Shown here piece by piece: positions 1-8,588 of a DNA stretch of 64,000 nt. Every line of letters starts with the position of its first letter. Position 1 is the stretch's first letter. Where the stretch lies: positions 124,001 through 188,000 of the forward strand of contig NZ_BOMM01000003.1 in assembly GCF_016862195.1 (NCBI RefSeq). The letters run 5' to 3'. The DNA is from Paractinoplanes ferrugineus. GTDB lineage: Bacteria; Actinomycetota; Actinomycetes; Mycobacteriales; Micromonosporaceae. A model generated the notes under the pieces. It was given only the letters and a program-made list of their open reading frames with translations, made no database searches and had not been told where the DNA came from. A program made the translations under genes and the position numbers.

Positions 1-672
1 GGCCAGGTCGATCGCGATGCCGAGGTTGATGTGCTCGGGCTGCACGAGGGCCGGTTTGCCGTCGATCTGAGCGTACGAGTTGTTCATCTCGGGGCGCTTG
101 AGCACCGCCCGGACCAGCGCCCACCCGATGAGGTGGGTGAAGCTGACCTTGCCGCCCCGCCCGCGGGCGAGGTGGTTGTTGACCACGATGCGGTTGTCGA
201 CCATGAGCTTGGCCGGCACGGCCCGCACCGAGGTCGCGGTGGGCACCTCGAGCGAGGCTTCCATGTTCTGCACGATCTTGCCCGCGACGCCGCGCAGCGT
301 CGTGACCTTCGCGCCCTCCGGGGCCTTGCCGTTCGAGGAGGCGGCCGGGGCCGGCTTGGCCGCCGGCGCGGGCTTCGCAGCAGTCTTCGCAGTTTCGGGG
401 ACGGTCGGCTTCACCGGCGCGACGGTCGAGGCAGCCGGGGCGTCGGTGCCGGCCCGGGCTGCCGACGCGGTCGCGTTGGCCGCGGTCGCCTCGTCGGGAG
501 TGACGATCGAACCCGTTGCCATCGCCGGCTTGTAGTCGGCGAAGAAGTCGTGCCAGGCCGGGTCGACGCTCGAGGGGTCGGCCAGGTAGCGCTGGTACAT
601 CTCGTCGACGATCCACTCGTTCGGACCGAAATCCGCGAGTGGGTTCTCATGCGAAGTCTGCTGGGTCGACAC
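1..672 (-). CDS. kgd: Multifunctional 2-oxoglutarate metabolism enzyme Kgd, N-terminal part (3' end off the window)
   Basis: First 224 codons of the actinobacterial 2-oxoglutarate decarboxylase/dehydrogenase E1 fused to a succinyltransferase-type domain, a TCA-cycle enzyme; the remainder lies left of base 1. The N-terminal segment has the family signatures FGPNEWIVDEMY (about residues 15-26) and SSVDPAWHDFF, followed by an Ala/Pro/Lys-rich linker (about 50-110). The E2-like catalytic fold then begins (GVAGKIVQNMEASLEVP, VNNHLARGRGGKVSF, LVQPEHINLGIAIDLA). No lipoyl domain is present, as usual for Kgd. I chose GTG at 672 because AAAGAGG lies upstream; an in-frame ATG at 696 has no ribosome site. 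Family assignment is firm; the exact start is less so. Confidence 0.92.
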   Translation of the reverse strand, partial: MSTQQTSHENPLADFGPNEWIVDEMYQRYLADPSSVDPAWHDFFADYKPAMATGSIVTPDEATAANATASAARAGTDAPAASTVAPVKPTVPETAKTAAKPAPAAKPAPAASSNGKAPEGAKVTTLRGVAGKIVQNMEASLEVPTATSVRAVPAKLMVDNRIVVNNHLARGRGGKVSFTHLIGWALVRAVLKRPEMNNSYAQIDGKPALVQPEHINLGIAIDLA

Positions 673-762
673 TTGCGTGTTCGCCTCTTTCACCATGTTT
701 GTCAGCACGCGACTGTTTTCGTCACATGGGACGGGAAGGATTCGGTGTAAAGGCTACGCCGT

Positions 763-785
763 GCGGGGGCAAGATCCGCCCCCGC
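763..785 (-). terminator. GC-rich hairpin after the ABC permease gene
   Basis: Perfect 8-bp stem GCGGGGGC/GCCCCCGC with a 7-base loop, between the permease stop (820) and the kgd start. No T-run follows, so this would be a GC-type terminator. It could instead belong to the kgd leader. Confidence 0.5.
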
Positions 786-819
786 GTCGGCCCGATGGAC
801 ACGTAAAGGTCAAAGTCAA

Positions 820-1638
820 CTAGCTGATGTCGCGGCGCTTGGTGATCAATGTGCCGATGACTCCGGTGATCACCGCGTATCCGATCAGCACGACGGCGCC
901 GACCCAGCGCGGCGGGTTACCGGGCAGATCGGTGCCGGAGATCATCAGCTGCGAGGCGTTGGGCGGGAAGAGCACCTGGAGCTTGTCGAACCAGTCCGCC
1001 ACGTACCGGGTGAGCAGGAAGAAGATCAGGCCGACGGCGGGCGTGCCGACCACGTAGACGATGCCGAGCAACAGCGTGGCCGCGAGCTGACTGCGAATCA
1101 GTACGCCGAGGCCGACGCCGAGCACCGCCCACAGCACGAAGGCCAGCAGGTTGAGCCCGATGGCCCGCCACACGGCCGGCTCGCCGAGCTGGCTGCCGAG
1201 GTCGAGGTTGCTCATGATCGGCGGTACGAAGATCAGGTTGAGCACGGTGGTGAGCAGCCAGAGCAGTACTCCGACGAGCACCGCGGCGCCGAACTTCGCC
1301 AGGATCACCGACTCCCGTCTCGGCGTCACCAGGAACGTGGTGGTCGCGGTGAGGTGGAAGAACTCGCTGGTGACGATGATGGCGGCGAGCAGAAGGAGGA
1401 TGAGAATGCCGAAGTACTGACCACTGGTGTACATGCTGGTGGCCACGTTGATCGGCTCCAGGGCGGCGCGGACCGCCTCGGCCTGGTCCGGGTCGCTCAC
1501 GTCGCCGGCGTTGGTGTTGGCGTACTGCGCCCAGTTGGCCAGCACGCTCGCCGCGTAGAGCGGGAGCAGGACGATGCCCATGATCCACCAGAGCGAGGTG
1601 GACCGGAGCTTGAAGAGCTCGGCGTTGACCAGTCTCAT
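820..1638 (-). CDS. ABC-2 type transporter permease
   Basis: Membrane subunit of an ABC-2 exporter (272 aa). The N-terminus MRLVNAELFKLRSTSLWW is the typical entry of this family. It is followed by about six hydrophobic segments (for example YFGILILLLLAAIIVTS and FGAAVLVGVLLWLLTTV), separated by a long extracytoplasmic loop rich in Asp/Asn near residues 35-70. The ATG overlaps the stop of the ATP-binding subunit gene by 4 bases (ATGA), so translation is coupled and the two products should form one transporter. The substrate cannot be read from sequence; relatives export antibiotics, lipids or peptides. No regulator gene is adjacent. Confidence 0.9.
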   Translation of the reverse strand: MRLVNAELFKLRSTSLWWIMGIVLLPLYAASVLANWAQYANTNAGDVSDPDQAEAVRAALEPINVATSMYTSGQYFGILILLLLAAIIVTSEFFHLTATTTFLVTPRRESVILAKFGAAVLVGVLLWLLTTVLNLIFVPPIMSNLDLGSQLGEPAVWRAIGLNLLAFVLWAVLGVGLGVLIRSQLAATLLLGIVYVVGTPAVGLIFFLLTRYVADWFDKLQVLFPPNASQLMISGTDLPGNPPRWVGAVVLIGYAVITGVIGTLITKRRDIS

Positions 1639-2543
1639 CGGATTCCCGCCATTCCGGCCGTGAGCTGGAGGAAGACCTGTTCGAGGTCGCCGCGCTCGGA
1701 AGCTAGTTCGTGCAGTTCGACCGAGGCGGTGAAGGCGGCGTGCCCGACCGCGGCCGCTCCGGTGCCGCTGATCAGCAGCGACCCGTCGGCCTGCGGGGCC
1801 ACCGTCACCCCGTCGAGGGACGCCAGCGCGGTGGTCAGCTCGGCCGGCTGCGGGGTGCGCACCTTGACCTGGGCCGCACCCATCGAGCCGAGCACCTCGT
1901 CGACCGGGCCTTGGCGGATCAGCTTGCCGGCCGCCACGATCACCACGTCGTCGGCGAGCAACTGCATCTCGCCCAGCAGGTGGCTGGAGACCAGCACCGT
2001 GCGGCCCTCGGCGGCGAACGCCTTGAGCAGGTCGCGCATCCAGTGGATGCCCTCGGGGTCGAGGCCGTTGGCGGGCTCGTCGAGGATCAGCACCCGGGGG
2101 TCGCCGAGCATGGCCGCGGCGATGCCGAGCCGCTGCTTCATGCCGAGCGAGAAGCCCTTGAACTTGCGGTTGGCGGCCGGGGTGAGCCCGACCAGCGCGA
2201 GCACCTCGTCGGCCCGGGAGTCGGGCAGCCCGGCGGCCCGGCAGATCATCCGCAGGTGGTTGCGGCCGGTGCGGCCGCGGTGCGCGCTGGACGCCTCGAG
2301 GACCGCGCCGACGTGCCGGATCGGGTCGGGCAGCTCGGTGTATTTCTGGCCGCCGATGGTGGCGTTGCCGGCGGTCGGCGTGACCAGGCCCAGCAGCATG
2401 CGCAGGGTGGTCGTCTTACCCGCACCGTTGGGGCCGAGGAAGCCGGTGACCCGGCTGGAACGCACGCTGAAACTCAGATCGTCAACTGCCCGCAGTTTTT
2501 TGTACTGCTTGGTCAGGTGATCGACGACGATGTCGTCGCTCAT
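1635..2543 (-). CDS. ABC transporter ATP-binding protein
   Basis: Cytoplasmic ATPase (302 aa) that powers the adjacent ABC-2 permease. Walker A is GPNGAGKTT (residues 37-45), the signature region is FSLGMKQRLGIAAAM, Walker B is VLILDEPANGLDP, and the switch His is in VLVSSHLLGEM. The C-terminal third (after about residue 220) resembles the extra domain of drug- and lantibiotic-type exporter ATPases. I start at ATG 2543 (MSDDIVVDHL) because GAGGGGG lies 8 bases upstream; an in-frame longer version adds a Pro-rich stretch that does not resemble the family. First gene of a two-gene operon with the permease. Confidence 0.92.
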   Translation of the reverse strand: MSDDIVVDHLTKQYKKLRAVDDLSFSVRSSRVTGFLGPNGAGKTTTLRMLLGLVTPTAGNATIGGQKYTELPDPIRHVGAVLEASSAHRGRTGRNHLRMICRAAGLPDSRADEVLALVGLTPAANRKFKGFSLGMKQRLGIAAAMLGDPRVLILDEPANGLDPEGIHWMRDLLKAFAAEGRTVLVSSHLLGEMQLLADDVVIVAAGKLIRQGPVDEVLGSMGAAQVKVRTPQPAELTTALASLDGVTVAPQADGSLLISGTGAAAVGHAAFTASVELHELASERGDLEQVFLQLTAGMAGIR

Positions 2544-2704
2544 CGGAACTGCCCCCTCATCCACCTGGTCCGGAGGGATCAAGGTACTCGGTCGGGGCCA
2601 TCGACGTGGGCCCGCGGTGGAAAGCACAAGGCGTTCATGTTTCGGCCATTAATCCCCACCTGAGCGGACATTCCATCGGCAGTTGTCGCCCTTACACAGA
2701 TGAC

Positions 2705-3466
2705 ATGGCAGTTCTCCTGACCGCCCCCGCATCTACCGGGACCAGCGGCTACACCCTGCTCATCGCCGACGATCCCACTCAGGTCGCCGCCGCGCAGCGG
2801 CTGCGCCACGACGTCTTCGCCGGCGAACTCGGCGCCACTCTGCACGGCGCCGTGAACGGGATGGACATCGACGAGTTCGACGAGCACTGCGACCACCTGA
2901 TCGTTCGCGACGACGCGACCGGCGCCGTGGTCGGGACCTACCGGATGCTTTCCCCCAAGTCGGCCGAGGCCGCCGGGCGTCGCTACGGCGACGGCGAGTT
3001 CGACCTCACCGGGCTCCGGCCCCTGCGCGACCAGCTGGTCGAGACCGGGCGCTCCTGCGTGCACCCCGACCACCGCACCGGCGCCGTGGTCAACCTGATG
3101 TGGGCCGGTATCGCCCGCTACATGTACCTGAAGAACCTGCGCTGGCTCGGCGGCTGCGCCTCGGTGCCGCTGGCCGACGGCGGCGTGACCGCGGCCGGGG
3201 TCTGGGCCCGGGTGCAGTCCAAGCACCTCGCCCCGCCGGCGCTGCGGGTCACCCCGCGGGACAACTGGGTCCACCGGACCGAACTGGTCGGCGACCCCCG
3301 GACGCCGCCGCCCGCACTGCTCAAGGGCTACCTGCGCCTGGGCAGCTGGGTCTGCGGACAACCGGCCTACGACCCGGATTTCCAGTGCGCCGACTTCTAC
3401 GTGTTGTTCTCGATGGACCGGCTGGACCCGCGTTACCGCCGACACTTCCTGGGAGCCAACCGATGA
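2705..3466 (+). CDS. GNAT-type N-acyltransferase, OlsB-like
   Basis: 253 aa, related to the hemolysin/OlsB branch of acyl-ACP-dependent N-acyltransferases. Visible landmarks are AQRLRHDVFAGELGA near residues 30-45, DEFDEHCDHLIVRDD, VVGTYRMLSP, and LVETGRSCVHPDHRTG, the usual core of this branch. OlsB transfers a 3-hydroxyacyl chain to ornithine to give lyso-ornithine lipid. The gene is coupled (4-base overlap) to a PlsC/OlsA-like acyltransferase, the order seen in olsBA operons. That ornithine is the substrate is inference; lysine or another amine is possible. I chose ATG 2705 over an upstream in-frame start because MAVLLTAPAS fits the family N-terminus. Confidence 0.8.
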   Translation: MAVLLTAPASTGTSGYTLLIADDPTQVAAAQRLRHDVFAGELGATLHGAVNGMDIDEFDEHCDHLIVRDDATGAVVGTYRMLSPKSAEAAGRRYGDGEFDLTGLRPLRDQLVETGRSCVHPDHRTGAVVNLMWAGIARYMYLKNLRWLGGCASVPLADGGVTAAGVWARVQSKHLAPPALRVTPRDNWVHRTELVGDPRTPPPALLKGYLRLGSWVCGQPAYDPDFQCADFYVLFSMDRLDPRYRRHFLGANR

Positions 3467-4224
3467 TGTGGCAACCCGTCTCCGGCTGCGGAGATCACTG
3501 TCGGGACGGCGCCGACCGGCGGGCCGTCCCGGGTCTCGCGCTGGTGCGCCTGGTGACGCTGGCCGGCGTACTCGTCGGGGGCTTCCTGCTGATGCCGCTC
3601 CTGCGCGGCACCGCGGTCCGGACCCTGGCCCGCGCCATGCTCGCGGTCCTCGGGATCAAGCTGGTGCGGCAGGGACCGGCGCTGCGGCCGGGCAGCCTGC
3701 TCGTCGCCAACCACGTCTCCTGGCTGGACATCCTGGTGCTGCTCGCGGTGGCGCCGGTCAAGCTGGTGGCCAAGCGGGAGGTGGGTGCGTGGCCGGCTAT
3801 CGGCGCGCTGGCCGGTCTCTCGGGGGCGATCTTCATCGACCGGTCGAGCCCGAAGGCGCTGCCGAGAACGGTGGCCGAGGTGGCGGCCGAGCTGCGGGCC
3901 GGGCGGACGGTCGCGGCCTTCCCGGAGGGTACGACGTTCTGCGGGGCCAACCAGGGCCGGTTCCGCCCGGCCCTGTTCCAGGCGGCGATCGACGCGAACG
4001 CGCCGGTGGTGCCCGCCTCGATCCGCTACGACACGACTGCGGCGGCGTTCATCGGGGACGACACGCTGATGGACTCGATCCGCCGGGTGGCCGCGCTACG
4101 GTCGCTGACGATCACTCTGGTGACCGCGCCGGCTCTGCGCCCGACCGTCGAGGCCGACCGCCGTACGCTCGCTCGCGCGGTGCAGTCCTCGCTCGGACCT
4201 GGTGGTTACCGGCTCGCTGCCTGA
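3463..4224 (+). CDS. 1-acyl-sn-glycerol-3-phosphate acyltransferase family protein, OlsA-like
   Basis: 253 aa membrane-associated acyltransferase of the PlsC family. It has the HX4D active-site motif NHVSWLD (H84, D89) and the phosphate-binding motif FPEGTTFCG (residues 153-161), preceded by a hydrophobic segment (LVRLVTLAGVLVGGFLL). In OlsA proteins the enzyme esterifies lyso-ornithine lipid; true PlsC enzymes make phosphatidic acid. The gene starts at tandem ATGs overlapping the upstream stop (ATGATG), so it should be made together with the N-acyltransferase. The pairing favours an OlsA-type role over general phospholipid synthesis, but this is not proven by sequence. Confidence 0.8.
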   Translation: MMWQPVSGCGDHCRDGADRRAVPGLALVRLVTLAGVLVGGFLLMPLLRGTAVRTLARAMLAVLGIKLVRQGPALRPGSLLVANHVSWLDILVLLAVAPVKLVAKREVGAWPAIGALAGLSGAIFIDRSSPKALPRTVAEVAAELRAGRTVAAFPEGTTFCGANQGRFRPALFQAAIDANAPVVPASIRYDTTAAAFIGDDTLMDSIRRVAALRSLTITLVTAPALRPTVEADRRTLARAVQSSLGPGGYRLAA

Positions 4225-4252
4225 GTACTTTCTCAGTCAACTTTCAGGAAGC

Positions 4253-4271
4253 GTGCAGCGAAGGTGCAGCG
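4253..4271 (+). promoter_or_regulatory. Direct repeat upstream of the response regulator gene
   Basis: Two copies of GTGCAGCG at 4253-4260 and 4264-4271, start to start 11 bp, 13 bp before the response regulator start. OmpR/PhoB-family regulators bind direct repeats of about 11 bp period, so an autoregulatory site is plausible. Confidence 0.4.
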
Positions 4272-4283
4272 TACTGATAAAGA

Positions 4284-5006
4284 ATGAGCGCCATGGCCGC
4301 TCAGACCCAGCCCAAGCAGAGCGAGGCGAAGCTCCTCGTCGTCGAGGACGACGCGAACATCCTCGAGCTGCTCTCCGCCTCCCTGCGCTTCGCCGGGTTC
4401 GACGTCAGCACCGCGACCAGTGGCAGTGCGGCCGTCAGCGCGGCGAAGAACGCGACACCCGACCTGGTCGTTCTCGACGTCATGCTGCCCGACCTCGACG
4501 GTTTCGAGGTCATCCGGCTCATGCGCGAGGGCGGCCAGCGCACGCCGGTGGTGTTCCTGACCGCCCGTGACGGCACCGAGGACAAGATCCGGGGCCTCAC
4601 CCTCGGCGGCGACGACTATGTGACCAAGCCGTTCAGCCTCGAGGAGCTCACCGCCCGCATCCGGGCCGTGCTGCGCCGCACCACCGCAGGCGAGGAAGAG
4701 CCGTCCCGGCTGGTCTTCGCCGACCTCGAGCTCGACGAGGAGACCCACGAGGTCTACCGGGCCGGCCAGCGTGTGCAGCTCTCGCCGACCGAGTTCAAGC
4801 TCCTGCGCTACCTGATGCTCAACGCCAACCGGGTGCTGTCCAAGGCGCAGATCCTCGACCACGTGTGGAAGTACGACTTCCGGGGTGACGACAACATCGT
4901 GGAGTCCTACATCTCGTACCTCCGGCGCAAGGTCGACAACGTCCAGCCGCGCCTGATCCACACGCTCCGCGGCGTCGGCTACGTGCTGCGCAAACCCGCG
5001 GTCTGA
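4284..5006 (+). CDS. OmpR-family response regulator (MprA-like)
   Basis: 240 aa two-component transcription factor. Receiver domain (about 15-130): acidic pair D22/D23, phospho-acceptor D65 in VVLDVMLPD, switch T93, conserved K115 in DYVTKPFSLEE. Winged-helix domain (about 145-238): LSPTEFKLLRYLMLNANRV and SYISYLRRKVD. The histidine kinase gene follows 8 bases later and an HtrA-type protease gene after that, the arrangement of mycobacterial mprA-mprB-pepD, which handles cell-envelope stress. ATG 4284 and ATG 4293 (MAAQTQP) are both possible starts. Function in envelope stress is inferred from order and family. Confidence 0.93.
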   Translation: MSAMAAQTQPKQSEAKLLVVEDDANILELLSASLRFAGFDVSTATSGSAAVSAAKNATPDLVVLDVMLPDLDGFEVIRLMREGGQRTPVVFLTARDGTEDKIRGLTLGGDDYVTKPFSLEELTARIRAVLRRTTAGEEEPSRLVFADLELDEETHEVYRAGQRVQLSPTEFKLLRYLMLNANRVLSKAQILDHVWKYDFRGDDNIVESYISYLRRKVDNVQPRLIHTLRGVGYVLRKPAV

Positions 5007-5014
5007 GCCCGGCC

Positions 5015-6541
5015 GTGACGCTGACCGAGCGGGTTCGCAACTCGATCCCGCCGCAGACCGGCCTGCGCCAGATCTCGCTGCGCACCAAACTGGTCGCATC
5101 GGTGCTGGTGCTGGTGGTCGCGGCACTCACCCTGATCAGCTCGGCCAGCACCTACGCGCTGCACAACTACCTGCTCCAGCGGCTCGACGACTCGCTGACG
5201 ATCTACGCGCAGACGCTGGCCGGCACCAGAGTGGCCAAGTTCACCGTGCCCGGCGACTACTACGTGTCGATCAGCTCGATGGACGGGGTCCGCGGGGAGC
5301 CCGGTGTCGGCGACACGTCGCTCACCAAGGACGACTGGCCGCCGCTGGTGGTCGGCCTCGAGGACGTCTACGCCGTCCGTGGCGAGCCCTACTCGGTGCG
5401 TTCGCCGAGCGGCCGGGTCTACTGGCGGGTGCTGATCACCACCTCGCCCAGCGGCAGCGTCATCCAGGTGGCCGAGAAACTCTCGGTGATCGAGAAGGCG
5501 GTCACCTGGATCGTCTGGGTGGACGTGCTGGTCGGCGTCGGGGTGCTGATCGCGCTCGCCTCGGTGGGTGCGGCCATCGTCCGGCAGAGCCTCATCCCGC
5601 TGCTGCAGATCGAGCGAACAGCGGCCGCGATCGCGGCCGGTGACCTCACCCAGCGGGTGCCCGATCCGGAGGCCCACGACGGCGAGCCGGCTACCGAGCT
5701 GGGCCGGCTGTCCCGCGCCCTGAACGCGATGCTGGCCCAGATCGAGGCGGCGTTCACCGCGCGTACCGAGTCGGAGTCGGCGGCCCGCAACGCGGCCGAG
5801 GCCGCGCAGACCTCCGAGGTGCGGGCGGTGCGCTCGGAGGCCAAGATGCGGCAGTTCGTCGCGGACGCCTCACACGAATTGCGTACGCCGTTGACCACCA
5901 TCCGCGGGTTCGCCGAGCTGTACCGCCAGGGAGCGGTGCGCGGTGACGAGGATGTGGCCCGCCTGGTCCGCCGGATCGAGGACGAGGCCGCCCGGATGGG
6001 TCTGCTGGTGGAGGACCTGCTGCTGCTGGCCCGGCTCGACCGGGAGCGCCCGCTCGACATCGGGCCGGTGGAGCTGCCGGTGCTGGCCCTCGACGCGGTT
6101 TCGGCCGCCCGGGCCACCGCGCCCACCCGCAAGATCGAGCTGGACGTCCGCGACGAGCCGGAGATGCTGGTGGCGCTGGCCGACGAGACACGCCTGCGCC
6201 AGGTGATCGGCAACCTGATGACGAACGCCCTGGTGCACACCCCGGCGGAGGCCGACGTGGTGGTGCGGCTCTACGCGGTGCCGGGAAACCGCGCCGTCGT
6301 CGAGATCGCCGACACCGGCCCCGGTCTGGCCGAGGAGCAGCAGGCGCACGTCTTCGAGCGGTTCTACCGCGCCGACGAGGCCCGCACCCGGCGGGTCGAT
6401 CGCACCGAGACCGGCACCGGCCTGGGGCTGGCCATCGTCGCGGCGATCGTGCACGCGCACGAGGGGACCGTCGAGGTCGACAGCGAGCCCGGCCACGGTG
6501 CGACGTTCCGGGTCACCCTGCCGGCGGTCGAGCCGTCCTGA
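5015..6541 (+). CDS. Sensor histidine kinase (MprB-like)
   Basis: 508 aa membrane sensor. TM1 is near residues 28-50 (LVASVLVLVVAALTLISSA), followed by an extracytoplasmic sensor of about 110 residues, TM2 near 165-190 (VLVGVGVLIALASVGAAIV), and HAMP (LLQIERTAAAIAAGDLTQRV). The dimerisation helix carries the phospho-acceptor H287 in DASHELRTPL. The ATPase has the N-box VIGNLMTNALVHTP, DTGPGL, and TGTGLGLAIV. Starts with GTG 8 bases after the response regulator stop, so both are co-transcribed. It should phosphorylate the regulator encoded just upstream. The signal is unknown. Confidence 0.93.
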   Translation: MTLTERVRNSIPPQTGLRQISLRTKLVASVLVLVVAALTLISSASTYALHNYLLQRLDDSLTIYAQTLAGTRVAKFTVPGDYYVSISSMDGVRGEPGVGDTSLTKDDWPPLVVGLEDVYAVRGEPYSVRSPSGRVYWRVLITTSPSGSVIQVAEKLSVIEKAVTWIVWVDVLVGVGVLIALASVGAAIVRQSLIPLLQIERTAAAIAAGDLTQRVPDPEAHDGEPATELGRLSRALNAMLAQIEAAFTARTESESAARNAAEAAQTSEVRAVRSEAKMRQFVADASHELRTPLTTIRGFAELYRQGAVRGDEDVARLVRRIEDEAARMGLLVEDLLLLARLDRERPLDIGPVELPVLALDAVSAARATAPTRKIELDVRDEPEMLVALADETRLRQVIGNLMTNALVHTPAEADVVVRLYAVPGNRAVVEIADTGPGLAEEQQAHVFERFYRADEARTRRVDRTETGTGLGLAIVAAIVHAHEGTVEVDSEPGHGATFRVTLPAVEPS

Positions 6542-6617
6542 GCCGGGTTCGCGACTCACAGAATACGTTCAGGCGCTCTACAGGCATGGCCGAGCAAGGT
6601 GGGGCAATCTAGTCCCC

Positions 6618-8387
6618 ATGAACGAGAACGAGACCAACCCGCGCCCAGTGGACGCCTCCGCCGGGAGCAGCCCGGAGCGGGGACAGTCCGAGCAGCCGAC
6701 TGCCGAGCAGCCGGCCGCCGGGGCCCCCGCCGCCGCCCCGCAGTGGAACGCCCCCACCTCGAGTTCCCCGGCCGCCGGCACGCCGGTCGCCGCGACCGCG
6801 GCCGCCGGCACGCCGGCCTCGGACGGCCCGGCCTCCGCCGCGCCGGCTTCCGCTGTGCCCGCGTCGGCTGCCCCGGCCTCCGCCGCGCCGGCGGCCGCCG
6901 CGCCGCAGAGTGCCGCGCCGCAGTCCGGCACGCCCTGGCCCCAGCAGCAGCCGCAGTCGCCCTGGCAGCAGCCCGGCTACCAGCCGCACCAGGGTTACCA
7001 GCAGCCGCCCGGCTACCAGACGCCCGGTTACCCGGGCCAGGGTTACCAGCAGCACCCCGGTTACGGCCAGCCGCACTACGGCCAGCAGTCGGCCTATGCC
7101 GGCGCCTGGTCCGGTGCCGCCGCCCAGACCACCGCGCAACCCGCCGTCGAGGGCCAGCCGGCCTGGCCGGCCACCGACCAGACCGGCCAGCAGCCGTGGT
7201 CCGCCGACCAGACCGGGCAGCAGACCTGGGCGCCGACCGACCACAACGGCCAGCCCGCCTGGGCCGCCCCGGTCGGCACCGACCAGCGCCCGCCGTCCAA
7301 CGGCCGGGGTCGCAAGATCTTCGTGGCCGGCGCCGCTGCCGTGCTGATCGCCCTCGGCGCGGGTGGGGTCGGCGCCGCAACGGCACTGGCGTTCGACGAC
7401 AACAACGGTCCGACCGTGCAGACCGGCAACGGCTCGTCGGTCAGCCGGGTGGTCGACCGTTCCTCGCTGTCGCAGATCGCCTCGGCCGTGCAGGACAGCG
7501 TCGTCTCGATCACCACCCAGACCGGTGAGGGATCCGGCGTGATCCTCAACACCGACGGCTACATCGTGACCAACAACCACGTGGTCGCGACCGCGCAGGG
7601 CAGCAACGTCACGGTCATCTTCGCCGACGGCAAGAAGGCGCAGGCCACCATCGTGGGCACCGACCCGCGCACCGACCTGGCCGTGGTCAAGGTCAGCGGC
7701 GTCGCCGGCCTCAAGGCGGCGACGTTCGGCAAGAGCGCCAACATGCAGGTGGGCGACACCGTGCTGGCCATCGGCAGCCCGCTCGGCCTGGAGGGCTCGG
7801 TCACCGCCGGCATCATCAGCGCCAAGGACCGCACCATCAAGTCCAGCAGCGAGGACGGTCAGCAGCAGAGCCCGTTCGGCGGCGGCAACCAGCAGCAGCA
7901 GTCGGGTAGCTCGACCACGATGTCCGGCCTGCTGCAGACCGACGCGCCGATCAACCCCGGCAACTCGGGTGGCGCCCTCGTCAACACGAGCGGTGAGGTC
8001 ATCGGCATCAACTCGGCGATCGCCACCCAGGGCCAGAGCTCCGGCAACATCGGCCTCGGCTTCGCCATCCCGAGCGACAAGGCGGCCCAGGTCGCCAAGG
8101 ACCTGATGGACGGCAAGAAGGTCAGCCACCCGGCGCTCGGCGTCAGCGTGACCGACGGCGAGAACGGCGGCGCGCTGGTCAGTTCGGTCACCGCCAACAG
8201 CGCCGCGGCGAAGGCCCAGCTCCAGCAGGGTGACGTGATCACCGCGGTGGACGGCAAGAACATCGACGGGTCCGACGACCTGGTCGCCGCCGTGCAGGGC
8301 GGCGCGGTCGGTCAGAAGATGACCATCGACTACACCCGCAACGGCGAGAAGAAGCAGGCCACGGTCACTTTGGCCGAGTCCGACTGA
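6618..8387 (+). CDS. HtrA/DegP-type serine protease with C-terminal PDZ domain (PepD-like)
   Basis: 589 aa membrane-anchored protease/chaperone. Residues 1-230 are cytoplasmic, Ala/Pro-rich, then Gln/Gly/Tyr/Pro repeats (QPGYQ, QGYQQ). One TM at about 234-258 (KIFVAGAAAVLIALGAGG) leads to an extracytoplasmic trypsin-like domain with an intact triad: H321 in TNNHVVA, D353 in RTDLAVVKV, S450 in GNSGGAL. A PDZ domain occupies about 490-589 (HPALGVSV, LQQGDVITAVDGKNIDG). Starts 76 bases after the histidine kinase; the trio matches mprA-mprB-pepD. The ATG at 6618 follows a weak ribosome site. The long repetitive cytosolic tail is typical of actinobacterial members. Confidence 0.93.
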   Translation: MNENETNPRPVDASAGSSPERGQSEQPTAEQPAAGAPAAAPQWNAPTSSSPAAGTPVAATAAAGTPASDGPASAAPASAVPASAAPASAAPAAAAPQSAAPQSGTPWPQQQPQSPWQQPGYQPHQGYQQPPGYQTPGYPGQGYQQHPGYGQPHYGQQSAYAGAWSGAAAQTTAQPAVEGQPAWPATDQTGQQPWSADQTGQQTWAPTDHNGQPAWAAPVGTDQRPPSNGRGRKIFVAGAAAVLIALGAGGVGAATALAFDDNNGPTVQTGNGSSVSRVVDRSSLSQIASAVQDSVVSITTQTGEGSGVILNTDGYIVTNNHVVATAQGSNVTVIFADGKKAQATIVGTDPRTDLAVVKVSGVAGLKAATFGKSANMQVGDTVLAIGSPLGLEGSVTAGIISAKDRTIKSSSEDGQQQSPFGGGNQQQQSGSSTTMSGLLQTDAPINPGNSGGALVNTSGEVIGINSAIATQGQSSGNIGLGFAIPSDKAAQVAKDLMDGKKVSHPALGVSVTDGENGGALVSSVTANSAAAKAQLQQGDVITAVDGKNIDGSDDLVAAVQGGAVGQKMTIDYTRNGEKKQATVTLAESD

Positions 8388-8404
8388 CGACTTTCCATCC
8401 CGCG

Positions 8405-8447
8405 GCGGCGGGCGGTGTGCCAAGGGGGTTGGCATGCCGCCCGCCGC
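8405..8447 (+). terminator. Strong hairpin after the HtrA gene
   Basis: Outer stem GCGGCGGGCGG (8405-8415) with CCGCCCGCCGC (8437-8447), two wobble pairs, inner stem TGCCAA (8418-8423) with TTGGCA (8429-8434), and a GGGGG loop. It lies 18 bp after the HtrA stop and isolates this operon from the next gene. Confidence 0.8.
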
Positions 8448-8477
8448 GCATTTGGGTAGGCCGGCAATTATGAATTC

Positions 8478-8498
8478 AGGACAAATAGGTCCTATATT
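8478..8498 (+). promoter_or_regulatory. Candidate promoter with inverted repeat upstream of the M50/CAP/FecR-like gene
   Basis: Inverted repeat AGGAC-N6-GTCCT (8478-8493) abuts a -10-like TATATT (8493-8498) in an AT-richer stretch about 90 bases before the start codon. No clear -35 is seen, so this is tentative. Confidence 0.3.
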
Positions 8499-8588
8499 CG
8501 CCAGGGACTCGCGCAGGTAACGGCCGAGCACTTAGTCTCCAATCCGCTATCGGCGGCTTCCGCCGCCGTGCAGGGAGAGGCCGCTCAG

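Noticed and set aside
6609..8531. Long minus-strand frame opposite the HtrA gene
   Set aside because: Low-complexity Arg/Gly/Leu composition and no motif; the plus-strand protease has an intact triad and PDZ domain.
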